64,000 nt of DNA from Actinocorallia longicatena (GTDB taxonomy: Bacteria > Actinomycetota > Actinomycetes > Streptosporangiales > Streptosporangiaceae). The stretch covers positions 62,001-126,000 of the forward strand of contig NZ_BAAAUV010000002.1 of assembly GCF_039534125.1 (NCBI RefSeq), given 5' to 3'. The notes under the pieces were generated by a model, which worked only from the letters and a program-made list of their open reading frames with translations, ran no database searches and was not told the DNA's origin. The position numbers and the translations under genes are program-made. Positions 23,447 through 31,320 of this stretch are shown piece after piece. Position 1 is the first letter of the stretch. The number at the start of each line of letters is the position of its first letter.

Positions 23447-23464
23447 ACCAAGCGATTGCTCGGT
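23447..23464. promoter_or_regulatory. Shared catabolic operator, site 3 (divergent promoter)
   Basis: ACCAAGCGATTGCTCGGT, 18 bp, matches sites 1 and 2 (ACCAAGC-N4-GCTTGGT) with one mismatch. A -10-like TATATT (23470-23475) lies 5 bp downstream, so the palindrome would cover the -35 region of the rightward hydrolase/LLM operon. It also stands 33 bp upstream of the leftward LLM gene. Confidence 0.7.
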
Positions 23465-23522
23465 TTCACTATATTGATGTAGCGTGCGCTTGTTCGCGAA
23501 ACCGAGAGGAGGATGACGCCGG

Positions 23523-24329
23523 ATGCCCCACGCCGACCTGGGTGAAGTCGACCTGTTCTTCACCGACGACGGTCCCCGGGACGCCCCCGTGCTCCTGCTG
23601 GTCCACGGCATGGGAGCCGACTCCCACGACTGGATCTGGCACATCCCCGCGCTGGCCGGGAAGTTCCGCGTGGTCGCGCCCGACCTGCGCGGCCACGGCT
23701 ACTCCTCCGTCCCCGCGACCGGCAACGTCCCGCGCGCGATGGCCGCCGACCTCGTCCGCCTCCTCGACCATCTCGCGATCCCCGTCGTCAGCGCCGTCGG
23801 CCACTCCCTCGGCGGCCAGGTCGTGAGCATCATGGCGATCGAGCACCCCGAGCGGGTCGACGCGGTCGTCGTCGTCGATCCCGGCTACGCGCTGCGCGAG
23901 GACATCGGCGCGTTCATGCCGAAGATGGCCGAGGCGCTCAACGGCCCCGACGGCCACAAGACCGCGCTCGCCATGGACTCCACGCTCTACACCCCGGCGA
24001 CGCCGCCGCACATCCCGCAGTGGCACGTCCGCAAGCTTCTGGGGACCCCGATCCACGTGCTCGCCCAGTGCTTCGGCGCCCTGTTCGTCGACGAGGGCCA
24101 GTTCGGCGTGCGCCCCCAGTCCGAGGCGTACCTGTCCCGCCGCACCCAGCCCGTCCTGGCCTTCTGGGCCGACGCCGGCAACGCGGAGTGGGAGCGGGAG
24201 GTCCTCAAGGCCGAAGTCCACGTCTTCCCCGGCAACGGCCACCGGTTGCACGAGGAACGCCCCGCAGAGTTCGTCCACGTCCTATCGACCTGGCTTGGCC
24301 GTGTCCTTTCCCGAAAGGTTCTCCCGTGA
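23523..24329 (+). CDS. Alpha/beta hydrolase
   Basis: A 268-residue alpha/beta hydrolase. The oxyanion strand is LLLVHGMGADSHDW, the motif PDLRGHGYSS follows, and the nucleophile elbow is GHSLGG (Ser about 99). The acid is probably in the FWADAGN strand and the catalytic His is in GNGHRLHEERP. Size and motifs fit the C-C bond hydrolase/esterase group used in aromatic and steroid degradation, though esterase activity is equally possible. First gene of an operon with two LLM oxidoreductases; its TGA overlaps the next GTG. Confidence 0.88.
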   Translation: MPHADLGEVDLFFTDDGPRDAPVLLLVHGMGADSHDWIWHIPALAGKFRVVAPDLRGHGYSSVPATGNVPRAMAADLVRLLDHLAIPVVSAVGHSLGGQVVSIMAIEHPERVDAVVVVDPGYALREDIGAFMPKMAEALNGPDGHKTALAMDSTLYTPATPPHIPQWHVRKLLGTPIHVLAQCFGALFVDEGQFGVRPQSEAYLSRRTQPVLAFWADAGNAEWEREVLKAEVHVFPGNGHRLHEERPAEFVHVLSTWLGRVLSRKVLP

Positions 24330-25576
24330 AGTTTTCGATCTTCCTCAACCCGCAGATCCCCGGTTCCGGATGGGCCGCCGAGGAGAACGCGGTCGCCAAG
24401 CGGCCCATCGGGCGCGACGTGGAGTCGTACCAGAACCTGCTGGACGAGATCCGGGAGATCGCCGTCCTCGCCGACCAGACCGGCTTCGACGCGCTGATGA
24501 TGACCGAGCACCACTTCCACTCGGAGGGCTTCGAGTTCTCGGTCAACCCCCTGATGTTCCTGACGGACCTGGCGGCCCGCACCGAGCGCATCCTGCTCGC
24601 CCCGCTCGGCATCGTGCTCCCCGCCTGGGACCCGATCCGCGCCGCCGAGGACGTCGCCCTCCTGGACCACTTCTCCAAGGGCCGGCTGCGCCTGGGCGTG
24701 GCCCGCGGCTACCAGAACCGCTGGATGCAGGTGCTGGGCCAGCGCTGGAACGCCGTCGCGGCCCGTTCGGACGGCTCGGCCACCGACAACCGCAACTTCG
24801 ACGTCTTCGGCGAGATCCTGAAGATCATGAAGCTGGCGTGGTCGGAGGACCTGCTCCGCTACAAGTCGGACGTCCTGGACTACCAGGTCCCCAACCCCTT
24901 CGAGGGCATCGAGGGCTGGCCGGCGCAGGAGTGGACCAAGAAGTTCGGCGCCCCCGGCGAGATCGACGAGAACGGCGTCATCCAGGGCATCTCGGTCTGC
25001 CCGAAGCCCTACCAGTACCCGCACCCGGAGCTGTGGCAGCCGTTCACCGTCTCCGACCGCTCGGTCATCCGCGCCGCGCAGGAGGGCATCCTCCCCTGGA
25101 TGTTCACCCCGAACCCCGACGACCACGCCGCCAAGGCCAAGCTCTACCAGGACGAGTGCGCCAAGCTCGGCAAGATCTACAAGCTCGGTGAGCACACCGG
25201 CATCCTGAAGATCGTCGGCATGGCCGACACCAAGGAGCAGGCCATCGAGACGTTCGGCAAGGGCATGCAGAAGGACTTCGCCTCCTTCTTCGGCCCGTTC
25301 GGCTACCTGGAGGTCCTCCGCAAGAAGGAGGACGACAAGTTCAAGCCGATCAGCGCCGAGAAGGGCGACTTCAAGCGCATGAACGAAGTCGAGATGGCCC
25401 TGCTGGGCACTCCCGACGACGTCAAGCGCGGCATCCAGCGGATGCTCGACCGGATGCCCGACCTGGAGTGGTTCGGCCTGTTCATGCAGGGTCAGCAGGG
25501 CGTGCTGCCGCTCGACACCGTCAAGCGCAACCTCGAGATGTTCGCCGAGCACATCATCCCCGAGTTCCAGGACTAG
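24326..25576 (+). CDS. LLM class flavin-dependent monooxygenase
   Basis: A 416-residue luciferase-like protein, longer than the F420 type. The N-terminus MKFSIFLNPQIPGSG-like (GTG start 24326), LMMTEHHFHSEGF, and RLRLGVARGYQNRW resemble the bacterial luciferase alpha/FMN monooxygenase branch, where EHH is near the active site. A flavin reductase is not seen nearby. The gene is coupled by 4 bp to the hydrolase gene upstream, suggesting monooxygenation of a substrate that the hydrolase then cleaves, or the reverse order (inference). Confidence 0.88.
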   Translation: MKFSIFLNPQIPGSGWAAEENAVAKRPIGRDVESYQNLLDEIREIAVLADQTGFDALMMTEHHFHSEGFEFSVNPLMFLTDLAARTERILLAPLGIVLPAWDPIRAAEDVALLDHFSKGRLRLGVARGYQNRWMQVLGQRWNAVAARSDGSATDNRNFDVFGEILKIMKLAWSEDLLRYKSDVLDYQVPNPFEGIEGWPAQEWTKKFGAPGEIDENGVIQGISVCPKPYQYPHPELWQPFTVSDRSVIRAAQEGILPWMFTPNPDDHAAKAKLYQDECAKLGKIYKLGEHTGILKIVGMADTKEQAIETFGKGMQKDFASFFGPFGYLEVLRKKEDDKFKPISAEKGDFKRMNEVEMALLGTPDDVKRGIQRMLDRMPDLEWFGLFMQGQQGVLPLDTVKRNLEMFAEHIIPEFQD

Positions 25577-25578
25577 AC

Positions 25579-26463
25579 GTGGAGTTCTGGCTCGGTGCCG
25601 CCTTCGTCGACGCGCAGGACTACCTGCCGCTGGCGAAGGCGGCGGAGCGCCTGGGCTTCGACACCATGGCGATCTCCGATCACATCTTCTACGCCGACTA
25701 CGAGGCGCACTACCCCTACAGCGAGACGGGCGCGCCGCCCTACCAGCCGGACACGCACTGGCCCGACGTCTTCGTGACGATCGGCGCGCTGTCGGCCGTC
25801 ACGGAGCGGCTCACCTTCGCGCCGAACGTCTTCATCCCGGTCGCGAGGGACTTCTTCACGGTCGCCAAGCAGGTCTCGACCGCGGCGTTCTTCTCCGGCG
25901 GCCGGGTGCGCTTCGGCGTGGGCGTCGGCTGGTGCAAGGACGAGTTCCTCCAGACCGGCCAGGACTTCCACACCCGCGGGAAACGCCTCGACGAGATGAT
26001 CCCCGCGTTGCGGAAGGTCTGGGCGGGCGGGCTGGTCGAGCACCACGGGACGTTCTTCGACTTCGGGCCGCTCAGCATCGCGCCCGTGCCGCCCGAGCCC
26101 GTCCCGGTCTACATCGGCGGCGACTCCGACATCGCGCTGAAGCGCGCGGCCAGGATCGGCGACGGCTGGATCGGCAACCGCGTCTACCGCGAGCCGGAAC
26201 TCGAAGAACTCCTGCTCAAGCTCGAGGGGCACCTCAAGGACAACGGCCGCACCCTGGCCGACTTCAAGGTCGTCGCCCCCATCGGCAGGCGACCGTCCGC
26301 CGAGCTCTACCGCAAATGGCACGAGCGCGGCGTCACCGGCACCATGGCCGCCCCCTGGTGGTTCCCCACCGAGCAGGAGAAGGCCGAGCACGGCGAGAAC
26401 ACCACCGCCCTCAAGATCGCCACGATGGAACGCTTCGCGAGCGAGATCATCGACCGGATGTGA
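25579..26463 (+). CDS. LLM class F420-dependent oxidoreductase
   Basis: A 294-residue F420-type luciferase-like oxidoreductase. It opens MEFWLGAAFVDAQDYL (GTG 25579, 2 bp after the previous stop), with AISDHIFYADYE, the glycine-rich RFGVGVGWCKDEF and PVYIGGDSDIALKRAA. It closes the hydrolase-LLM-LLM operon. Readings beginning further upstream pass through the preceding gene in another frame and are not real. Confidence 0.88.
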   Translation: MEFWLGAAFVDAQDYLPLAKAAERLGFDTMAISDHIFYADYEAHYPYSETGAPPYQPDTHWPDVFVTIGALSAVTERLTFAPNVFIPVARDFFTVAKQVSTAAFFSGGRVRFGVGVGWCKDEFLQTGQDFHTRGKRLDEMIPALRKVWAGGLVEHHGTFFDFGPLSIAPVPPEPVPVYIGGDSDIALKRAARIGDGWIGNRVYREPELEELLLKLEGHLKDNGRTLADFKVVAPIGRRPSAELYRKWHERGVTGTMAAPWWFPTEQEKAEHGENTTALKIATMERFASEIIDRM

Positions 26464-26496
26464 CCAGGGTCCTTTTCAAACTCTAAGCTGGCAGGC

Positions 26497-27243
26497 GTGC
26501 TGCCAGTCGTCAAAGCCACGCGCTACGTCACCCCCCTGCGCGAGGGGGGTTCGCTGCCCGGGTTGGTGGAAGCCGCCGACCTGGGCATCTACGTGGCCAA
26601 GTTCACCGGTGCGGGGCAGGGCCGCAAGGCTCTGATCGCCGACATCATCGCGGCCGAGCTCGCCCGGCGCCTCGGGTTCCGGGTACCGCGGCTCGTCCTG
26701 CTCGACTTCGACCCGGTCATGGCCAGGCACGAGGCCGACGAGGAGGTCCAGGACCTGCTCGACGCCTCCCCCGGCTGGAACCTGGGCGTCGACTTCCTGC
26801 CCGGGGCCCTCAACTACGACCCCCTCGCCTGGACGCCCGACGCCGAGTTCGCCTCCGGCGTCCTGTGGTTCGACGCTTTCATCGGCAACGTGGACCGGAG
26901 CTGGCGCAACCCCAACATGCTGGTCTGGCACGGGGAGGTCTGGCTGATCGACCACGGCGCGTCCCTGTACTTCCACCACGCCTGGAAGAGCGCCGACAAG
27001 CTGGTCTCGCGCGAGTACGACGTCGACGACCACGTCTTCAAGCCCTACGCCAAGGACGTGCGCGGCGCGGAGTCCCTCCTCCTGCCGAAGATCACCGACG
27101 CGGTGCTGCACGAGGTCCTCGGCGAGATCCCCGACCTCTGGATGACCGACGAGCCGGGATTCGACTCCCCCGAAGCGGTCCGCGCGGCCTACTTCACCCA
27201 GCTCAAGGCCCGTCTCGCGATCCCGAGGACGTGGCTGCCATGA
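26497..27243 (+). CDS. HipA-like kinase domain protein
   Basis: A 248-residue protein with kinase-like features of the HipA-related (HipA_2 type) family: a glycine-containing ATP strand IYVAKFTGAGQGRKAL, then WFDAFIGNVDRSWRNPNMLVW (catalytic loop, N-x-D-R...N) and WLIDHGASL (metal-binding Asp, DFG equivalent). It lacks the N-terminal subdomain of true HipA toxin. A -10-like TAAGCT seven bases before GTG 26497 suggests a leaderless mRNA. It overlaps a DUF3037 gene (ATGA), a pair that also occurs in other bacteria. Activity and target are unknown; toxin function is not shown. Confidence 0.78.
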   Translation: MLPVVKATRYVTPLREGGSLPGLVEAADLGIYVAKFTGAGQGRKALIADIIAAELARRLGFRVPRLVLLDFDPVMARHEADEEVQDLLDASPGWNLGVDFLPGALNYDPLAWTPDAEFASGVLWFDAFIGNVDRSWRNPNMLVWHGEVWLIDHGASLYFHHAWKSADKLVSREYDVDDHVFKPYAKDVRGAESLLLPKITDAVLHEVLGEIPDLWMTDEPGFDSPEAVRAAYFTQLKARLAIPRTWLP

Positions 27244-27620
27244 CCGCGGGCGAGCACGTGATCTACGAGTACGCGGTGATCCGGGTCATCCCCGACCTCG
27301 AACGCGGCGAGTGCCTCAACGTCGGGCTGGTCCTGTACTGCCAGAAGCGCGACTTCCTGGAGTTCCGACCCGGCGTGGACGAGCAAAGGCTCAAGGCGCT
27401 CAGCCCGTCGCTGGACCTCGAGGGCGTCCGTCGGGCGCTCAGCGGCATCGAGGCCCACATCAAGGGCGACGACCACGCGGGCGGCGACTCCCTCGGCCGG
27501 CGTTTCCGCTGGCTCACGGCACCGCGCAGCACGATCGTCCAGCCGGGGCCCGTCCATCCCGGACTGACCGACGATCCCGCGGGCACCTCCGAACGGCTGT
27601 TCGCTCGCCTGGTTGGATAG
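27240..27620 (+). CDS. DUF3037 domain protein
   Basis: A 126-residue protein matching the DUF3037 pattern: YEYAVIRVIPDLERGECLNVGLVLYC near the start, LEFRPGVDEQRLKAL in the middle and a C-terminal FRWLTAPRSTIVQPGP. DUF3037 genes are frequently next to HipA-like kinase genes, as here, where the start overlaps the kinase stop. No catalytic residues are evident; it may be a substrate, antitoxin-like partner or adaptor (inference). Confidence 0.8.
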   Translation: MTAGEHVIYEYAVIRVIPDLERGECLNVGLVLYCQKRDFLEFRPGVDEQRLKALSPSLDLEGVRRALSGIEAHIKGDDHAGGDSLGRRFRWLTAPRSTIVQPGPVHPGLTDDPAGTSERLFARLVG

Positions 27621-27677
27621 CCGGCCTTCCATTCTGTACAGCGGTTCCACGGGTACCGCACCGGCTAGCGTGAGGGC

Positions 27678-29096
27678 ATGAGCGCCACACCCTTCTGGCT
27701 GGCCGGGCGGCCCGCGACCGGTGACGACGAGATCACCGTGACCCACCCCTACGACGGGCGCCTCGTCGGCACCGCGGCGGTGCCCACCGAGGCGCAGGCC
27801 GAGGAGGCCGTGGCGAAGGCCCACGCCGTCCGCAAGGAGGCCGCGGCGCTGCCGCTGCACGTCAGGGCCGAGGCCCTCGCGCACGTGTCGCGACGGCTGG
27901 CCGAGCGCCAGGAGGAGATCGCCCGGCTGATCACCGGGGAGAACGGCAAGCCGCTGTTCTGGGCGCGCGGCGAGGTCGGCCGCGCGATCAGCGTCTTCCG
28001 GTTCGCCGCCGAGGAGGCCCGGCGCTGGTCCGGCGCCGCCCAGCGGCTCGACACCGACCCGGGCGGTGTGGGCCGCCTGGCCTACACCGCGCGCGTGCCG
28101 CACGGCCCGGTGCTGGCGATCACGCCGTTCAACTTCCCGCTGAACCTGACCGCCCACAAGGTGGCCCCCGCGATCGCCGTCGGCGCCCCCGTCGTGGTCA
28201 AGCCGGCGCCCGCCACCCCGCTGTCGGCGCTGGTCCTGGGCGAACTGCTGGCCGAGACCGGGCTGCCCGAGGGCATGTTCTCGGTCCTGCCCGTCCCGAA
28301 CGAGCGCGCCGCGGCCCTCGTCCAGGACGAGCGGCTGCCGATCGTCTCCTTCACCGGCTCCGGGCCGGTCGGCTGGTCGATCCAGCAGGCCGCCCCGCGC
28401 AAGCACGTCGTGCTGGAGCTCGGCGGCAACGCCGCGGCCGTGGTCTGCGAGGACGCCGACCTCGACTGGGCCGCCCGGCGCACCGCGCTGTTCTCCAACT
28501 ACCAGGCGGGCCAGTCCTGCATCGCCGTCCAGCGCGTGTACGCCGTCGGCGACGCCTACGACCGGCTCCTGCCGAAGATCGTCGACGCGGTCGGAAATCT
28601 CGTGGTCGGCGACCCGTGGGACGACAAGACCCAGGTCGGGCCGCTCATCAGCGAGGACGCCGCCAAGCGCGTCGAGGCCTGGGTGGAGTCCTCGGGCGGC
28701 ACCGTCGAGACCGGCGGCGCCCGCGACGGCGCGACCTACGCCCCGACCGTGCTGACGGGCGTCCGCGCCGACGCCGAGGTCTCCTGCGAGGAGGTCTTCG
28801 GCCCCGTCATGATCGTCGAGCGGGCGGCCTCGGTCGACGACGCCTTCGCCAAGGTCAACTCCTCGCGGTACGGCCTCCAGGCCGGGGTGTTCACCCGCAG
28901 CCTCGACATCGCCTTCAAGGCGCAGCGCGAACTCGAGGTGGGCGGCGTGATCATCGGCGACGTCCCGTCCTACCGCGCCGACCAGATGCCCTACGGCGGC
29001 GTCAAGGACTCCGGCGTCGGCCGCGAGGGCGTCGCGAGCACGATGGCCGACTACACCTACGAGAAGGTCATGGTCCTGACCGGGCTCGATCTCTAG
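27678..29096 (+). CDS. Aldehyde dehydrogenase family protein
   Basis: A 472-residue NAD(P)-dependent aldehyde dehydrogenase. The conserved ITPFNFPLNLTAHK, the catalytic Glu in VVLELGGNAA and the nucleophile Cys in YQAGQSCIAVQ are all present, with the late EVFGPVM motif. Its closest pattern is the lactaldehyde/succinate-semialdehyde group, but specificity is not readable. TAGCGT lies 6 bp before ATG 27678 (27666-27671), again a leaderless-type promoter. Its TAG stop shares a CTAG with the stop of the convergent protease gene. Confidence 0.92.
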   Translation: MSATPFWLAGRPATGDDEITVTHPYDGRLVGTAAVPTEAQAEEAVAKAHAVRKEAAALPLHVRAEALAHVSRRLAERQEEIARLITGENGKPLFWARGEVGRAISVFRFAAEEARRWSGAAQRLDTDPGGVGRLAYTARVPHGPVLAITPFNFPLNLTAHKVAPAIAVGAPVVVKPAPATPLSALVLGELLAETGLPEGMFSVLPVPNERAAALVQDERLPIVSFTGSGPVGWSIQQAAPRKHVVLELGGNAAAVVCEDADLDWAARRTALFSNYQAGQSCIAVQRVYAVGDAYDRLLPKIVDAVGNLVVGDPWDDKTQVGPLISEDAAKRVEAWVESSGGTVETGGARDGATYAPTVLTGVRADAEVSCEEVFGPVMIVERAASVDDAFAKVNSSRYGLQAGVFTRSLDIAFKAQRELEVGGVIIGDVPSYRADQMPYGGVKDSGVGREGVASTMADYTYEKVMVLTGLDL

Positions 29097-30043
29097 CCCT
29101 TCTGCGCCTGCTCGTACAGGCGGCGGATCGCCGCGCCGAAGTAGGGGCCGTACATCGTGACGTCGTCGTCGGCGTACTTGAAGCTGCTGACCGAGGTGAT
29201 GAGGCCCGTGCCGGTGGACAGGTCGAAGGTCGACAGCCACGGTCCGCCGCTCGACCCCTGCGTCATGTCGCAGTGCAGGCCCTCGGCGTCGGTGACCCCG
29301 TGCGGGTCGCCGGCCGGGCGGCCGCTGCAGTAGGCCAGCCGCTCCCCGTCGTAGCGGCCGCCGGCCGGGTAGCCGAACCCGAACACCCGGCGGCCGCGGG
29401 GCCGCTCGAACCCGATCGGATTGGCCCCGACGACGTCCGCGACGTGCTTGCCGTCGGTCGGCGCGACGGCCACCATCGCCACGTCGTAGTCGTCGTCCCC
29501 CGACTTCGACCACTGGTCGGCCACGAACATGCGGCGCGCGGTGTACCCGCCGTCGGCCCCGCCGCCGTCCCGGTATCCGGGCACGAAGATCCAGTTCTCG
29601 GCCCAGGCGCCCCGGCCGTTCTTGGCGCAGTGCCCGGCGGTCACGACCAGGTCCCTGCTGGCGCTGCGGACGGTCGCGGCCGAGCACAGGAAGTCCTTGC
29701 CGTTCATGGTGAAGAACACCTTGCCCACGGTCTTGCGCACCGCGCCGCGCGAGGGCCACAGCTCCCCCGAGCTGTGCGTGGACGGCGCCGAGCGCTCCTG
29801 CGGGAACAGGCCCGCGACCAGCGGAGAGCGCCGCCGGTGGAGCCGGACGGGCCGGGTGACGGCCTTGTCCATCCGGTCGAGCGTCCAGTACCTCAGCACC
29901 TGGCGCGTGCTGGTCACCCGGAACTCCCGGGTGACGACGCGCGCGGGCACCGCGTCGGTGATCGTGAACGTCACGAAGGGCACGACCGGCGCCAGCCCCA
30001 GCAGCGCGGTCGCGACACGCGTCAACCAGGTGTCCGTTCCCAT
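29093..30043 (-). CDS. Trypsin-like serine protease, membrane-anchored or secreted
   Basis: A 316-residue S1-family peptidase. A hydrophobic segment near the N-terminus (about 9-30, VATALLGLAPVVPFVTFTI) directs it across the membrane. The triad is complete: His in VVTAGHC, Asp in DYDVAMVAV and Ser in GSSGGPW, with cysteines that would pair (FLCSAATV...GHC; YCSG...HCDM). The propeptide-like region about 40-90 may need processing. ATG 30043 is chosen; upstream GTG starts are possible. Overlaps the ALDH stop by 4 bp in the convergent direction. Confidence 0.88.
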   Translation of the reverse strand: MGTDTWLTRVATALLGLAPVVPFVTFTITDAVPARVVTREFRVTSTRQVLRYWTLDRMDKAVTRPVRLHRRRSPLVAGLFPQERSAPSTHSSGELWPSRGAVRKTVGKVFFTMNGKDFLCSAATVRSASRDLVVTAGHCAKNGRGAWAENWIFVPGYRDGGGADGGYTARRMFVADQWSKSGDDDYDVAMVAVAPTDGKHVADVVGANPIGFERPRGRRVFGFGYPAGGRYDGERLAYCSGRPAGDPHGVTDAEGLHCDMTQGSSGGPWLSTFDLSTGTGLITSVSSFKYADDDVTMYGPYFGAAIRRLYEQAQKG

Positions 30044-30100
30044 GAGAACAGCAGTGTGCAGCACGCGAAGTGAGCACACGACTACTTTTGGTGAACTTGC

Positions 30101-31315
30101 ATGGGCATGACGTCGCACAGGAAGAATGTGATTGTGAGAGACGTGGTGGTACTCGGCTCGACCGGGTCGATCGGTACGCAGGCCCTCGATGTGATCGCCG
30201 AGAACCCGGACGCGTTCCGGGTGGTGGCGCTCGCCGCGGGCGGAGGCCGGGTCGACCTGCTGGCCGAGCAGGCGCTGACCTTCCAGCCGGAGGTGGTGGC
30301 CGTCGCCAAGGCCACCGCGGCCCAGGACCTCCAGCTCGCCTTCTACGCCGAGGCGCAGAAGCGCGGGTACTCCCGGGGCGACCACCGCATCCCCAAGATC
30401 CTCGCCGGTCCCGAGGCGGTCGCGGCCGTCGCCGCCCACCCCTGCGACGTGGTCCTGAACGGCGTGACGGGCGCGCTCGGCCTCGCCTCGACGCTCGCGG
30501 CCCTGGAAGCGGGCAGGACGCTCGCGCTGGCCAACAAGGAGTCGCTGATCATCGGTGGCCCGCTGGTCAAGGCCAAGGCCAAGCCGGGGCAGATCGTCCC
30601 GGTCGACTCCGAGCACTCCGCCCTGGCCCAGTGCCTGGCCGGCGGCACCGCGGCCGAGGTGCGCAGGCTCGTCGTGACGGCCAGCGGCGGCCCGTTCCGC
30701 GGCCGGTCCCGCGCCGAACTCGCCTCCGTCACCCGCGAGGACGCCCTCAACCACCCGACCTGGGACATGGGCCCGGTCATCACGGTGAATTCCGCCACCC
30801 TCGTCAACAAGGGGCTGGAGGTCATCGAGGCGCACCTGCTGTTCGACGTGCCCTTCGAGAAGATCACCGTGATGGTCCACCCGCAGTCGGTGATCCATTC
30901 GATGGTCGAGTTCACCGACGGCTCCACCCTCGCCCAGGCCAGCCCGCCGGACATGCGGCTGCCGATCGCCCTCGGCCTCACCTGGCCCGAACGCCTGGAG
31001 CGCGCCTCCTACGGCGTGGACTGGACCAGGGCCCACACCTGGGAGCTGTTCCCGCTCGACGAGGAGGCCTTCCCCGCCGTCGCGCTCGCCAAGCAGGTCG
31101 GAGCGGCCGGCGGCACCGCCCCCGCGGTCTACAACGCGGCCAACGAGGAGTGCGTCGACGCTTTCCTCGCGGGGACACTTCCCTTTCTCGGCATCGTCGA
31201 CACCGTCGCGGACATTGTGGGAGAACACACCCCGAATGCAACGCCGACACTGGAGGATGTGCTGGCCGCGGACGCGTGGGCGCGCGAAAGCACCCGCGCG
31301 AGACTGACACAATAA
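30101..31315 (+). CDS. dxr: 1-deoxy-D-xylulose 5-phosphate reductoisomerase
   Basis: A 404-residue enzyme of the MEP isoprenoid pathway, converting DXP to 2-C-methyl-D-erythritol 4-phosphate with NADPH. NADPH-binding VVLGSTGSIGTQALDVI, LALANKESLIIGG, metal-binding VDSEHSALAQC and the flexible-loop HPQSVIHSMVEF are all present, so the gene is intact. ATG 30101 is used; ATG 30107 or a later GTG could also start it. It is followed after 5 bp by ispG; in most actinobacteria a site-2 protease gene (rip1/rseP type) stands between them and is absent here. Confidence 0.96.
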   Translation: MGMTSHRKNVIVRDVVVLGSTGSIGTQALDVIAENPDAFRVVALAAGGGRVDLLAEQALTFQPEVVAVAKATAAQDLQLAFYAEAQKRGYSRGDHRIPKILAGPEAVAAVAAHPCDVVLNGVTGALGLASTLAALEAGRTLALANKESLIIGGPLVKAKAKPGQIVPVDSEHSALAQCLAGGTAAEVRRLVVTASGGPFRGRSRAELASVTREDALNHPTWDMGPVITVNSATLVNKGLEVIEAHLLFDVPFEKITVMVHPQSVIHSMVEFTDGSTLAQASPPDMRLPIALGLTWPERLERASYGVDWTRAHTWELFPLDEEAFPAVALAKQVGAAGGTAPAVYNAANEECVDAFLAGTLPFLGIVDTVADIVGEHTPNATPTLEDVLAADAWARESTRARLTQ

Positions 31316-31320
31316 GGAAC

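Noticed and set aside
26497..27620. A classical HipBA toxin-antitoxin system
   Set aside because: No HipB-type helix-turn-helix partner is present; the neighbour is DUF3037. The kinase also lacks the HipA N-terminal subdomain.
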